From Actinomycetota bacterium (GTDB taxonomy: Bacteria > Actinomycetota > Humimicrobiia > Humimicrobiales > Humimicrobiaceae), in the NCBI GenBank assembly GCA_016783995.1, contig JADHVN010000075.1, positions 1 to 7,081 on the forward strand: a stretch of 7,081 nucleotides of DNA. The letters are read 5' to 3'. The notes below the pieces were generated by a model. It was given only the letters and a program-made list of their open reading frames with translations. It did no database searches and had not been told where the DNA came from. This document shows positions 1 through 6,839 of the stretch, in pieces. Within the stretch, counting starts at the first letter, position 1. Each line of letters begins with the position of its first letter. Both the position numbers and the translations under genes were made by a program.

Positions 1-139
1 TAAAATCTAAATACAACGGCATTTTTCTGATAGATGTCCCAAAGCCAAAGGAAGTTGTAAAGAAATTAAAAGCAGTAAGCAAGAAAAATAAAGAACTATT
101 TGGTAAAACTTTTCGCTATGTCCCGGTAGAGAAGTGGGT
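1..139. repeat. Left copy of exact 139-bp terminal direct repeat
   Basis: Bases 1-139 are identical, base for base, to 6943-7081 at the other end of the window. The repeat lies inside a coding sequence (THUMP gene) and the reading frame continues correctly across the join. This is the signature of a circular molecule written out with an overlap, giving a unit length of 6942 bp. An odd overlap length is also what a k-mer-based assembler leaves on a closed graph path, so the repeat itself is probably not a biological element. Confidence 0.97.
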
Positions 140-401
140 AACCTCAAAAGTACCTGATATGCAGAAAGCGGTAAAGTCATTTGTTCCAAAAATTGGTGAA
201 AATGAAAAATGGAAAATGGATTTGGAAAAAAGATATTATGATAAATATGACTTCAATGAATTGATTATTAAGTTGACGGATGTTGTTAATAGAAAAAAAA
301 TTGACCTGGAAAAACCAAAGAAGATAATAAAGGTTGAGATCATAGGTAAAAATGCTGGGATTTCACTGCTGGAGCCAGGTGAGCTGCTGGTAGTTTCTTA
401 G
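3..401 (+). CDS. THUMP-domain protein, C-terminal part (5' part at right end of window)
   Basis: Open from the window edge to TAG at 399-401. Joined to 6840-6942 through the terminal repeat it encodes a 167-residue protein, of which this part is about residues 36-167. An internal ATG at 159 is not the true start, because the frame and the family similarity run through it. The segment from about residue 73 has the look of a THUMP RNA-binding domain: an R-Y-V-P-V-E-x-W strand, a helix, I-G-E-N-E-K-W, the basic E-K-R-Y-Y motif (about 110-114), a helix, a D-L-E-K-P turn and a final I-K-V-E-I-I-G-K-N-A-G-I-S strand pair. THUMP domains bind the acceptor region of tRNA and recruit modifying activities. 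Stand-alone Tan1-like members assist tRNA cytidine acetylation in eukaryotes, and relatives occur in archaea. The protein has no catalytic domain of its own, so it would act as an RNA-binding adaptor. The family call comes from remembered motif pattern, not a search. Confidence 0.8.
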   Translation, partial: KSKYNGIFLIDVPKPKEVVKKLKAVSKKNKELFGKTFRYVPVEKWVTSKVPDMQKAVKSFVPKIGENEKWKMDLEKRYYDKYDFNELIIKLTDVVNRKKIDLEKPKKIIKVEIIGKNAGISLLEPGELLVVS

Positions 402-529
402 TAGAAAAAAGGTATTGCATAAATATAAGAACTTTGATAAATACTCTATCAGTGTATCTTAATAAAACTTTGATAACTATTATATATATTAGACAAAGTT
501 AGTGTACTGTGTCTAACACTTCTTTACAT

Positions 530-546
530 TTGGAGATCTTCTCCAA
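530..546. repeat. Perfect 7-bp inverted repeat (hairpin)
   Basis: TTGGAGA (530-536), a TCT loop, then TCTCCAA (540-546). It is followed by mixed sequence rather than a T-run, so an intrinsic terminator is not supported on either strand. It may be an operator-like dyad or part of the IS flank. Confidence 0.5.
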
Positions 547-615
547 TATACATTCTGCAGGTACACTCCACACAAATACCCGGGGATTTTGGTTGTGATT
601 GTCCAGGTAGTCTTT

Positions 616-630
616 ACTGACTTTGTCAGT
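616..630. repeat. Perfect 6-bp inverted repeat (hairpin)
   Basis: ACTGAC (616-621), a TTT loop, then GTCAGT (625-630). It lies about 80 bp beyond the transposase stop codon and may belong to the IS end or act as a weak transcription stop. On the plus strand it is followed by TGATTTT, which is a poor U-tract. Confidence 0.5.
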
Positions 631-711
631 TGATTTTGCAAATCCCGCACAAAAAGGGCGAATTTATACAAAAAAGTGTGCATTTTGCTACTACTATTTC
701 TTCTTATAAGT

Positions 712-1230
712 TTAGTTCTTCTTCGGGAGTAATGTTTTAGGGGGTTTAATTTTTAAGATTCTTAAGGTCTTATGGGCAAGCTCTGTTGCTTTGGCTTTAA
801 TAAAGTAGGCATTTTGATTAAAAGATACTTTTACAAAATTGCATGAATTTAGTGCTTCTCTTATTTTCTCTGCAGAAACGGCTATACCATTTTTATTTAG
901 CCTGAACTCAAGATGTCTTCCAAAAAGGAACGACAAAAAGCATACCACAAAATGGCCTTTAATTCTTTTTTTCGTCCAGACAAATATGGGACGCACCTCA
1001 AGACTTGATTTCATTATTCTAAAAGACTGCTCTATTTTCCATAAGTTATTGTAAGCAGAAAGTATATCTTCAGCATCCAGGTTATCCTGGTTTGTGGCTA
1101 TGGCATAGTAGCCGTCAAAGCGGCTTTCTTTTTCTATTGCAGCAGCATCTAGAAAATAGTTAATATCTGAACTTTCCTGTTTTATATATTTTTTAGCGCC
1201 TCTTCTGTTTGAAGTTTTTATCTTAATTCC
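712..1230 (-). pseudogene. IS1634-type (IS4-superfamily) DDE transposase, C-terminal remnant
   Basis: The minus-strand frame is open from about 1263 down to TAA at 712-714. Only the part from about 1230 or 1204 downward looks like transposase. In order it reads R-R-G-A-K-K-Y-I, F-D-G-Y-Y-A-I-A-T-N, then Y-N-N-L-W-K-I-E-Q-S-F-R-I-M-K, then L-E-V-R-P-I-F-V-W-T and R-I-K-G-H-F. The Y-x2-L-x3-E-x6-K stretch is the YREK-like signature, and its E (codon 1030-1032) is the third catalytic acid of the RNase H-fold DDE triad. W-T-x-x-R-I-x-G-H is typical of the IS1634 branch. Only about 170 of the usual 500-600 residues remain. The first two catalytic aspartates, the start codon and the upstream IS end are absent, so it cannot be active. 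The ATG at 1014 opens a 100-codon frame, but it is an internal methionine and not a real start. The remnant is head-to-head with the PBP and cuts off that gene's 5' end. Confidence 0.88.
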
Positions 1231-1231
1231 C
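1204..1231. other. Junction between transposase remnant and truncated PBP gene
   Basis: Transposase-like sequence (minus strand) extends up to about 1204-1230. PBP-like sequence (plus strand) starts by about 1231 with L-P-S-L-E-A-L, the segment that normally follows the membrane anchor of class A PBPs. Neither frame is complete at the join. This marks either an old IS insertion followed by deletion or a chimeric assembly join. No target-site duplication can be seen because only one side of each partner is present. Confidence 0.65.
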
Positions 1232-3222
1232 TTCCTTCCCTGGAAGCACTTACCCCATCTCCTCTAGCTCAGACTTCCAAGGTATATGCCATAGATGGAA
1301 CCTTAATTGCTGAGTTTCATGCCGAAAAAAATAGAGAGATCATAGATTTTAAAGAGATGTCACAGTATATAAAAGATGCTATAATTTCTGTAGAAGATAA
1401 AAGGTATTATGAGCATCAGGGGGTAGACTATATAAGAATTCTCGGAGCCCTGGTAGCTGATATTAGGGCTGGTGAAATAGTGCAGGGAGGAAGCACCATC
1501 ACACCAAGCAATATGTTAAAAATGTATATTTTACTCCTGAGCAAACCATGAAAAGAAAAATAAACGAAGCTGCCATATCCATAAAGCTGGAAAGACATTA
1601 TACCAAGGATAAAATACTGGAGATGTACCTTAATACCATATATTTAGGTTCAGGTACCTATGGGGTGGAAAAAGCATCCCAGGTCTACTTTGGAACCAGT
1701 GCCAAAGATCTTACTCTACCTCAGGCTGCACTTCTAGCTGGACTAGTCCGTGCACCAGAAAGCTATTCGCCCTTTAACAATATTGAGAAAGCTACAAGCA
1801 GGAGAAACCTGGTATTAAGGCTTATGCATGAGCAAGGTTTTATTGAAAGCAACCAGTATCTTGAAGTTATAGCTTCCCCAGTAGTATTAAGTGAATATGG
1901 ATTAAAAGATAATCTGGATTATAGTGATAGAATAGCACCTTATTTTGTGGACTATATAAAAGAGATTCTTTATATGAAAAAATTTACTGATTATGATGTA
2001 TTCAAAGGTGGATTAAAGATATACACCACCCTTGATTTGGATCTTCAAAATAAAGCTGAGGAGGCAATAAAGACTGTTTTTCCCCAGGAGATTGGACCCT
2101 CCTATGCCCTTATATCCATGAACCCCGGTAACGATTATATCCATGCCTTAATTGGTGGGAAGGATTATTCAGAGAGCAAATTTAATATAGCCATCCAGGG
2201 AAAGAGGCAGCCCGGCTCTATTTTTAAAACAATGGTTTTAATGGAATCGCTAAACCAGAACCTATCTCCGAATACCAAATATAACCCAAATGGCCCCATA
2301 ACCATTGATATGCCCAGTGACCCTGACTGGGTAGTAGACAACTATGGGGGTAAGAAATATGAAGATGAAATGTCGGTAGTAGACGCTACTATCTATTCGG
2401 TAAATGTGGTCTATGCACAGCTTATGATGAAAGTGGGTGCAGATAATGTAGATAGACTCTGCAGTCAAATGGAAATCTCTGATATTGGAAATAACCCCAC
2501 TATTGCCCTGGGAGGACTTGAGTTTGGAATCACCCCCCTGGATGTTTGTAAGGCATTCTCCACTCTGGCCTCAGGAGGCCATTATTATGAGCCGGTTGCC
2601 ATTCTTAAGATTGCAGATTCAGCAGACAATATTTTATATGAATACGATAACCAGGAAAATGAATCAAATAAGGAAATACTCGAAGAGCCAGTAGCATATT
2701 ACATCACCCAGATTCTAAAGAGGGTAATTACAGAGGGAACCGGTAAAGGTGCCAATATTGGTGTAGGCCAGTGGCTGGAAAAACTGGTACTACTACCAAC
2801 AATGCAGAGACCTGGTTTGGTAGTTATACTCCAGAGCTTGCCACAGTGGTCTGGATGGGCTATAAAGATTCAAGCAGGAAGATGGAACCCATAAATGAGC
2901 GCACTGTAGTAGAGGTGGTACGTTTCCTGCAGATATATGGAGGGAATATATGATGAGGGCTCTGGAAGGCAAGGAACCCAAAGATATATGTAATGTCTAC
3001 AACAAGGTAGAAGTGCCTGATGTAGTGGGAAAAGATAAGATTTTAGCCATAGAGGAGCTAAAAAACCTGGGGTTTGTGGTTTTATTTTATCCAGATCCCG
3101 ACTTATTGGGTAAGGTCTCAAATCAGATACCAGAGGCTGGAAGATACCTGGATTATGATTCTGAGGTTTCTATTGAATTAAAAGCTGAAAACAACTCTGT
3201 TGAAAATCAAGCAGAAGAATAA
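1213..3222 (+). pseudogene. Class A penicillin-binding protein (GT51 + transpeptidase + PASTA), 5'-truncated and frameshifted
   Basis: This bifunctional peptidoglycan synthase would polymerise glycan strands from lipid II and crosslink stem peptides on the outer face of the membrane. The segments are 1213-1503, about 1509-2770, 2771 to about 2913, and about 2914-3222 (stop 3220-3222). The GT51 domain shows the catalytic E in S-V-E-D-K (codon 1393-1395), G-G-S-T-I-T, R-K-I-N-E-A, M-Y-L-N-T-I-Y-L-G and R-A-P. The transpeptidase domain shows S-I-F-K with the active serine at 2217-2219, S-V-N at 2397-2405 and K-T-G-T at 2780-2791. One PASTA domain follows, about 3007-3183, starting V-E-V-P-D-V-V-G. 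Three breaks interrupt it: two extra bases near 1504-1508, where T-Q-Q-Y-V-K-N is expected; one base lost near 2769-2771, just before V-A-G-K-T-G; and one base lost near 2912-2914, before G-G-T-F-P-A. The first break leads to a stop at 1549-1551. The start codon and N-terminal anchor are missing at the IS junction. About 660 residues can be reconstructed. Confidence 0.93.
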
Positions 3223-3244
3223 TATAAAAAATATAAAAGTATTG

Positions 3245-4417
3245 ATGCATACCAATACGACAATTATAAATAAAATCTTTATACTGCTTTTTATTTTAAT
3301 GATTATTACTCCTCTGGTTATCCCAAAAAAAACAATAGGAGCCCAGGAGCTTGAAGAAGAGCTTGATCTAATAAGAAGTGAAAAAGAAAGAACCCAGGAA
3401 AGACTGGATGAAATTAAAAAGAAGGAAGCAGATTATTTTAAGCAGGTAAAGGAAGTTGAAGAAAACCTGATTTCCTCACTCTCTGAGCTGGAAGAACTTA
3501 ATTTAAAACTGGCAAAAGCCAAGAGCTCCATTGATGAGATCACTATAGAAATAATGGTTAATGAAGAAGAACTGATAGTAACTGAGCAGGAACTACAGGA
3601 TATGACCGGTGCCTTAAATAACAGGGTCATTGCTATTTATAAAAGTGGCAGTAAAAATTATTTGGACCTACTTATTGGTAGTAGGGATTTTATTGATTTT
3701 TTCTCAAAATTAAAGCTTATGAATATACTGGCAGGCAAGGATATGGAAATGCTAAAAGAAATCAAAGTCAGGAGGCAGTCCACCCTCTCAATTAAGAACA
3801 ATCTTATTGATCTTAGAGAGAAAGAGAAAAAACAGAGATCAGAAATTGAAAAGCTGATATCCCAGGCTGAGGTAAAAAAAAGAAACATAGAAGAGATATA
3901 TGGTGAAAAACAAAGTATTCTGTCAAGTACCAAAGCCAGCAAAGAATCTCTAATGGAGCTTGAGAGGCAGCTTTCAGCAAAAGAAGCAGAGATTATAAAA
4001 GTTCTTGAAAGTTACAGGTATGGTTCTGCTCCTGCGGGGAAGTTCCAGTGGCCCACAAACGGCAGGATATCGTCAGGATTTGGGTACCGGGGAAGTTCCC
4101 TGTCAGGTACCAGAAGGTTCCATTCAGGAATTGACCTCTATGCTCCCCTGGGCACAGCAGTAATTGCTGCTGATAGTGGCCAGGTTATACTAGCAGGATA
4201 TGAGGGTGGATATGGTTATGCAGTACTGATATATCATGGAGGTGGATTTGCCACCTTCTATGCACATCTTTCGGGTTTTGCCGTATCGCCCGGACAAATG
4301 GTGGAAAGAGGACAGTTAATAGGGCATATAGGTGTTACTGGTTGGACTACTGGCCCACATCTGCATTTTGAAGTAAGAATTAATGGAATAGCCCAGAATC
4401 CATTAAATTATCTTTAA
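3245..4417 (+). CDS. Secreted coiled-coil M23 (LytM/EnvC-type) murein endopeptidase
   Basis: The 390-residue product starts at ATG 3245. A longer frame from TTG 3200 would overlap the PBP end by 23 bases. I prefer 3245 because the signal peptide then begins properly (N-region to I-I-N-K, hydrophobic I-F-I-L-L-F-I-L-M-I-I core, cleavage near T-I-G-A/Q-E, about residue 33). Neither start has a good Shine-Dalgarno sequence, so translation may be coupled to the PBP. Residues about 35-265 are charged heptad-rich coiled coil (E-E-L-D-L-I-R-S-E-K and so on), as in EnvC and PcsB-like proteins, where it controls the enzyme. The M23 domain starts near F-Q-W-P (residue 267) with S-S-G-F-G-Y-R. All zinc and catalytic residues are present: H293 and D297 in H-S-G-I-D, H341 in Y-A-H-L, and H372/H374 in H-L-H-F-E. 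It should therefore be an active zinc endopeptidase cutting murein crosslinks outside the membrane, or an activator of one. The intact frame contrasts with the broken PBP upstream. Confidence 0.94.
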   Translation: MHTNTTIINKIFILLFILMIITPLVIPKKTIGAQELEEELDLIRSEKERTQERLDEIKKKEADYFKQVKEVEENLISSLSELEELNLKLAKAKSSIDEITIEIMVNEEELIVTEQELQDMTGALNNRVIAIYKSGSKNYLDLLIGSRDFIDFFSKLKLMNILAGKDMEMLKEIKVRRQSTLSIKNNLIDLREKEKKQRSEIEKLISQAEVKKRNIEEIYGEKQSILSSTKASKESLMELERQLSAKEAEIIKVLESYRYGSAPAGKFQWPTNGRISSGFGYRGSSLSGTRRFHSGIDLYAPLGTAVIAADSGQVILAGYEGGYGYAVLIYHGGGFATFYAHLSGFAVSPGQMVERGQLIGHIGVTGWTTGPHLHFEVRINGIAQNPLNYL

Positions 4418-4434
4418 ATAAATTGTAAAGAAAG

Positions 4435-4440
4435 AAAGGA
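4435..4440 (+). promoter_or_regulatory. Ribosome-binding site of the P-loop protein gene
   Basis: AAAGGA lies six bases before the GTG at 4447, which supports that non-ATG start. The gap from the M23 stop codon is only 29 bases, so the two genes are probably co-transcribed. Confidence 0.75.
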
Positions 4441-4446
4441 TTAATA

Positions 4447-6207
4447 GTGCATAATATAAAGCATCAGTTACTAGAAAACAAAGTAATAATAAGACTGAAT
4501 GGCAAGATCTGCCAAACTGGTGAAGAGCTTATTTTAAGCGAGCTGTTTCACAAAATTCTGGAAAGGTGCCTAAAGAGATTAGAAACGAAAAATTCAATTC
4601 TTCTTAGTTCTTTTTCCAAAAAGAATTTAAATAAAAAAGATATTGATTTACTGGTTGAAAGCTTAAAGCTGCTGCTGGAACTGTCTATAGGTCAAGTAAA
4701 GGAAAATATAGAAGGGTTTAAAAGATTATTAAAGGATGAGCAGGTTTTTAATAATTTTATCGAATATCTCTATAACTACTGGAGAAGTTTTAAAAGATTT
4801 ATAATATGTGAAAGGGATTCAGTAGAAGACGATAGGGATACAAAGCCATACCGCATCTTTAATGAAACTATAGAAAAGCTAACCCATCTTGTTAGATATA
4901 TTTACAGAAATATTCAGGAAAATATCACAGGAAACCATCCAAGAGTATACAGGCAGGTCAGGGCAGGTGCTGAGGTTGCAGCTATAGCTAAAAGTAAAAA
5001 GATTTTATTTCCTAATGATGGAAGATATAATAAATTAAGTAACATTTCTGTAATTCGTCAGGTTCTTCTCTACCCACCACTGGTTTTAAATACACCTATG
5101 AACAAAAGATCAGGCGAGTTTATTAAAGTAGATTTAAATCCCTTGGATCTGGTAACTATTGACAGAAGCGAATGGATATGTTATCCGGCAAAGGTAGGAA
5201 AATTAACCATCCTTATTTATTTTCATTATAAATTTTTTGAACTTGGGTTTTCCCTTTGCAATCTTTTTGAGCTTGCAAGCGGTAAAAACCTGGAAAAGAA
5301 ACCGGATGGGATATATTTGTTTGGAGTAGGAGAAAATTCTTTAGATAGTTTTGGTACAATCCCAACGGTCTTTTATGACGACGTAGTAAATGATATGCTG
5401 GTTGCTGCGGTTCCTGGAAGAGATGAATTTGGTTACTTTGGGTATCTTAAAAAAATGGTTTTAACCCTTCACAATATTAAGATGATGAAAAAAGGACTCT
5501 TTCCATTCCATGGAGCTCTGATAAAATTAACTTTTATAAATGGCTTACAAAAAATATTACTCATAATTGGAGATACTGGAGCGGGAAAGTCCGAGCTAAT
5601 TGAAGCTTTTAGAATTGTTGGAAAAGGTGAGCTTAGCGATATTAACGTCATTGCAGATGATATGGGATCAGTAGAAATTGACAAGAAAGGAAATATCAAA
5701 GGTTATGGTACTGAAATTGGAGCATTTCTAAGACTTGATGATCTTCAACCAGGTTATGCTTTTGGCCAGATGGATAGGGCAATTTTTATGAATCCCAGTC
5801 TTATCAATGCTAGATTAATACTACCTTTAACTCCTTTTGAAAGTGTCATAGAAGGCCTAAAAATTGATTATATTTTATACGCCAATAATTACGAACAAAT
5901 AGATGATGAACATCCAATTATTGAAAAAATTGAAAATTATGAAGATGCTATAAAATTATTTGGTGAGGGTACGGTTATGAGTAAGGGGACTACCACCTCT
6001 ACGGGTATTGTCCACTCCTATTTTGCCAATATATTTGGCCCACCGCAATATAAGGAGTTACATGATAAGCTTGCACTAAAGTATTTTAAGGCATTTTATA
6101 TAAAGAAAATATTTGTGGGACAGGTACGAACCAGACTGGGTATTGAGGGCTTTGAAATAGAAGGTCCAAAGGAAGCAGCTAAAGAGTTATTGAAAGTTTT
6201 AAGGTAA
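4447..6207 (+). CDS. P-loop protein of the HPr kinase/PEP carboxykinase superfamily, unknown substrate
   Basis: The 586-residue protein starts at GTG 4447 and ends at TAA 6205-6207, with no signal peptide or membrane segment, so it is cytoplasmic. The C-terminal third carries a Walker A loop G-D-T-G-A-G-K-S-E (375-383), resembling HPr kinase G-x-S-G-x-G-K-S-E. A strand ending V-I-A-D-D-M-G (401-407) matches the D-D kinase-2 motif of HPr kinase and PEP carboxykinase. G-T-E-I-G-A-F-L-R-L-D-D follows (421-432), then G-T-V-M-S-K-G-T-T-T-S-T-G and Y-F-A-N-I-F-G-P-P (508-533), which recalls the A-G-T-E-x-G and F-x-x-C-F-G-x-P region of ATP-dependent PEP carboxykinase. Residues 1-150 are helical and charged with no recognised domain. 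N-H-P-R-V-Y-R-Q-V-R-A-G-A (163-175) is a likely conserved block. It is much longer than HPr kinase (about 310 residues), and no HPr protein or PTS gene is nearby. A kinase or carboxykinase-like role is inferred from the loop motifs; the substrate is unknown. It follows the M23 gene closely, probably in one operon. Confidence 0.75.
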   Translation: MHNIKHQLLENKVIIRLNGKICQTGEELILSELFHKILERCLKRLETKNSILLSSFSKKNLNKKDIDLLVESLKLLLELSIGQVKENIEGFKRLLKDEQVFNNFIEYLYNYWRSFKRFIICERDSVEDDRDTKPYRIFNETIEKLTHLVRYIYRNIQENITGNHPRVYRQVRAGAEVAAIAKSKKILFPNDGRYNKLSNISVIRQVLLYPPLVLNTPMNKRSGEFIKVDLNPLDLVTIDRSEWICYPAKVGKLTILIYFHYKFFELGFSLCNLFELASGKNLEKKPDGIYLFGVGENSLDSFGTIPTVFYDDVVNDMLVAAVPGRDEFGYFGYLKKMVLTLHNIKMMKKGLFPFHGALIKLTFINGLQKILLIIGDTGAGKSELIEAFRIVGKGELSDINVIADDMGSVEIDKKGNIKGYGTEIGAFLRLDDLQPGYAFGQMDRAIFMNPSLINARLILPLTPFESVIEGLKIDYILYANNYEQIDDEHPIIEKIENYEDAIKLFGEGTVMSKGTTTSTGIVHSYFANIFGPPQYKELHDKLALKYFKAFYIKKIFVGQVRTRLGIEGFEIEGPKEAAKELLKVLR

Positions 6208-6232
6208 ATTAAAAATAACATACTTTTTTAAT
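6208..6232 (+). terminator. Possible weak AT-only hairpin after the operon
   Basis: ATTAAAAA (6208-6215) can pair with TTTTTAAT (6225-6232) across a 9-base loop, immediately after the stop codon of the P-loop gene. The stem has no G-C pairs, so termination strength is doubtful. I see no better candidate downstream. Confidence 0.25.
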
Positions 6233-6261
6233 GAGCTTTAATAACCAATTTAAGAGATTTT

Positions 6262-6426
6262 TTATTTATCTAAAAATACAAAGTTTAGAATATACTCCTC
6301 TTTATCTTGAATAGAATTTTTTGCAGTTGCGCTGATATTGTTAACTCCGTAGGATAGCTCACTTTTTGGAACCTCGGAAAATATTAGTAGCTCATAATGA
6401 TCGCTTCCTATTTTATTAATATCCAT
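6262..6426 (-). CDS. Small unrecognised ORF or gene remnant (54 codons)
   Basis: The minus-strand frame runs from ATG (6424-6426) to TAA (6262-6264). It is also open a few codons further upstream, to a stop at 6448-6450. The product, with stretches such as Y-E-L-L-I-F-S-E-V-P, S-Y-G-V-N-N-I-S-A-T-A and Y-I-L-N-F-V-F-L-D, has a balanced composition with alternating strand-like residues, like the end of a beta-rich domain. That is unlike a chance reading of AT-rich DNA. There is no Shine-Dalgarno sequence before the ATG, so it is more likely the 3' remnant of a larger lost gene than a complete small gene. It is convergent with the P-loop gene. I do not recognise the family. Confidence 0.35.
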   Translation of the reverse strand: MDINKIGSDHYELLIFSEVPKSELSYGVNNISATAKNSIQDKEEYILNFVFLDK

Positions 6427-6648
6427 GTTTTTATTATTCAATTTAATTTAATATCTTTAATGGCAAAAAAAGACCTTAAACTACATAATATCAGTAGAAT
6501 ATCAATAGCTGAAGATTTAATAGTGCTGTAGGGCTCCGGCATCTTAGGGGCTTACTTAAAAAATACTCACTTAAAGATTATCTTTGCTAACAATTTTAAG
6601 AAAATTTATTCAAATCAAATAAAACATCGTAATATCTGTAATGACCAT

Positions 6649-6776
6649 GTCACATAATATATTTCTTCTTGGGACGGTGTTGTATTATACATCAATTCAT
6701 TATAGTGATTTAAAGATTACACTTACAGGCTCCAGTTGTTTTATAATCTAGAGGTATAAAAAATCAATTATGTGAC
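6649..6776. repeat. Perfect 10-bp inverted repeat with 108-bp spacer
   Basis: GTCACATAAT at 6649-6658 and its exact reverse complement ATTATGTGAC at 6767-6776. Pairing does not extend on either side. It could be a pair of regulator sites around a promoter, the ends of a very small degenerate element, or chance in AT-rich DNA. Confidence 0.4.
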
Positions 6777-6794
6777 TTCCTATCCTATATACAA

Positions 6795-6800
6795 TATAAT
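6795..6800 (+). promoter_or_regulatory. Candidate -10 box of the THUMP gene promoter
   Basis: A perfect TATAAT lies 39 bases before the start codon. The region 17-18 bases further upstream (TGTGACT, about 6771-6777) is only a weak match to a -35 box and overlaps the right arm of the inverted repeat, so a regulator could bind there. A second TATAAT at 6742-6747 is an alternative promoter with an equally weak -35. Confidence 0.4.
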
Positions 6801-6826
6801 GATTACAAATATAAAAATTATCTTTT

Positions 6827-6831
6827 AGGAG
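6827..6831 (+). promoter_or_regulatory. Ribosome-binding site of the THUMP gene
   Basis: A strong AGGAG lies 8 bases before ATG 6840. It fixes the true start of the THUMP gene and excludes the internal ATGs seen at the left end of the window. Confidence 0.85.
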
Positions 6832-6839
6832 TGATTTTT

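Larger units (their letters stand above)
402..711. other. Non-coding stretch with small hairpins, probable IS flank
   Basis: No convincing gene in about 310 bp. It holds two perfect small hairpins (530-546 and 616-630) and a short repeated motif, ACTTTGATAA, near 431 and 466. The part close to 712 lies directly downstream of the minus-strand transposase stop codon and should contain the IS terminus. I cannot fix the exact inverted repeat because the opposite end of the element is missing. No tRNA, CRISPR repeat or clear intrinsic terminator is visible. Confidence 0.6.
6427..6839. other. Intergenic region upstream of the THUMP gene
   Basis: About 410 bp of AT-rich DNA without a supported gene. 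It contains a widely spaced 10-bp inverted repeat (6649-6658 with 6767-6776), a 10-bp direct repeat TTAAAGATTA (6571-6580 and 6710-6719), two TATAAT boxes (6742-6747 and 6795-6800) and the ribosome-binding site of the downstream gene. If the circle replicates by itself, this and 402-711 are the only places for an unannotated origin, but I see no iteron array or clear DnaA-box cluster. Confidence 0.5.

Noticed and set aside
421..480. Iterons of a plasmid origin (repeated ACTTTGATAA)
   Set aside because: Only two copies with irregular context, no adjacent Rep gene and no DnaA-box cluster.
402..711. Possible tRNA, riboswitch or CRISPR array
   Set aside because: No cloverleaf T-loop consensus, no regularly spaced repeats and no recognisable aptamer core; only two short hairpins are present.
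839..1054. 71-codon plus-strand frame
   Set aside because: It lies antisense to the well-supported transposase remnant and has no ribosome-binding site or recognisable motif.
1357..1551. Separate 64-codon gene starting at ATG 1357
   Set aside because: The PBP-like frame continues upstream of this ATG to about 1213 (dG-T-L-I-A-E-F-like segment), and the end at 1551 is caused by a frameshift, so it is part of the broken PBP.
1501..2916. Programmed ribosomal frameshifting in the PBP
   Set aside because: Three separate shifts would be needed at positions without slippery heptamers or downstream stimulatory structures, and class A PBPs are not known to use recoding.
2262..3121. Several minus-strand frames of 60-83 codons across the PBP
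   Set aside because: They are antisense to conserved transpeptidase and PASTA coding sequence, with no ribosome-binding sites and unnatural composition.
3433..3942. Minus-strand frames of 65 and 94 codons, rich in S, F and I
   Set aside because: They are mirror images of the lysine- and glutamate-rich coiled coil of the M23 peptidase gene.
5469..5699. 76-codon minus-strand frame
   Set aside because: It is antisense to the Walker A region of the P-loop gene.
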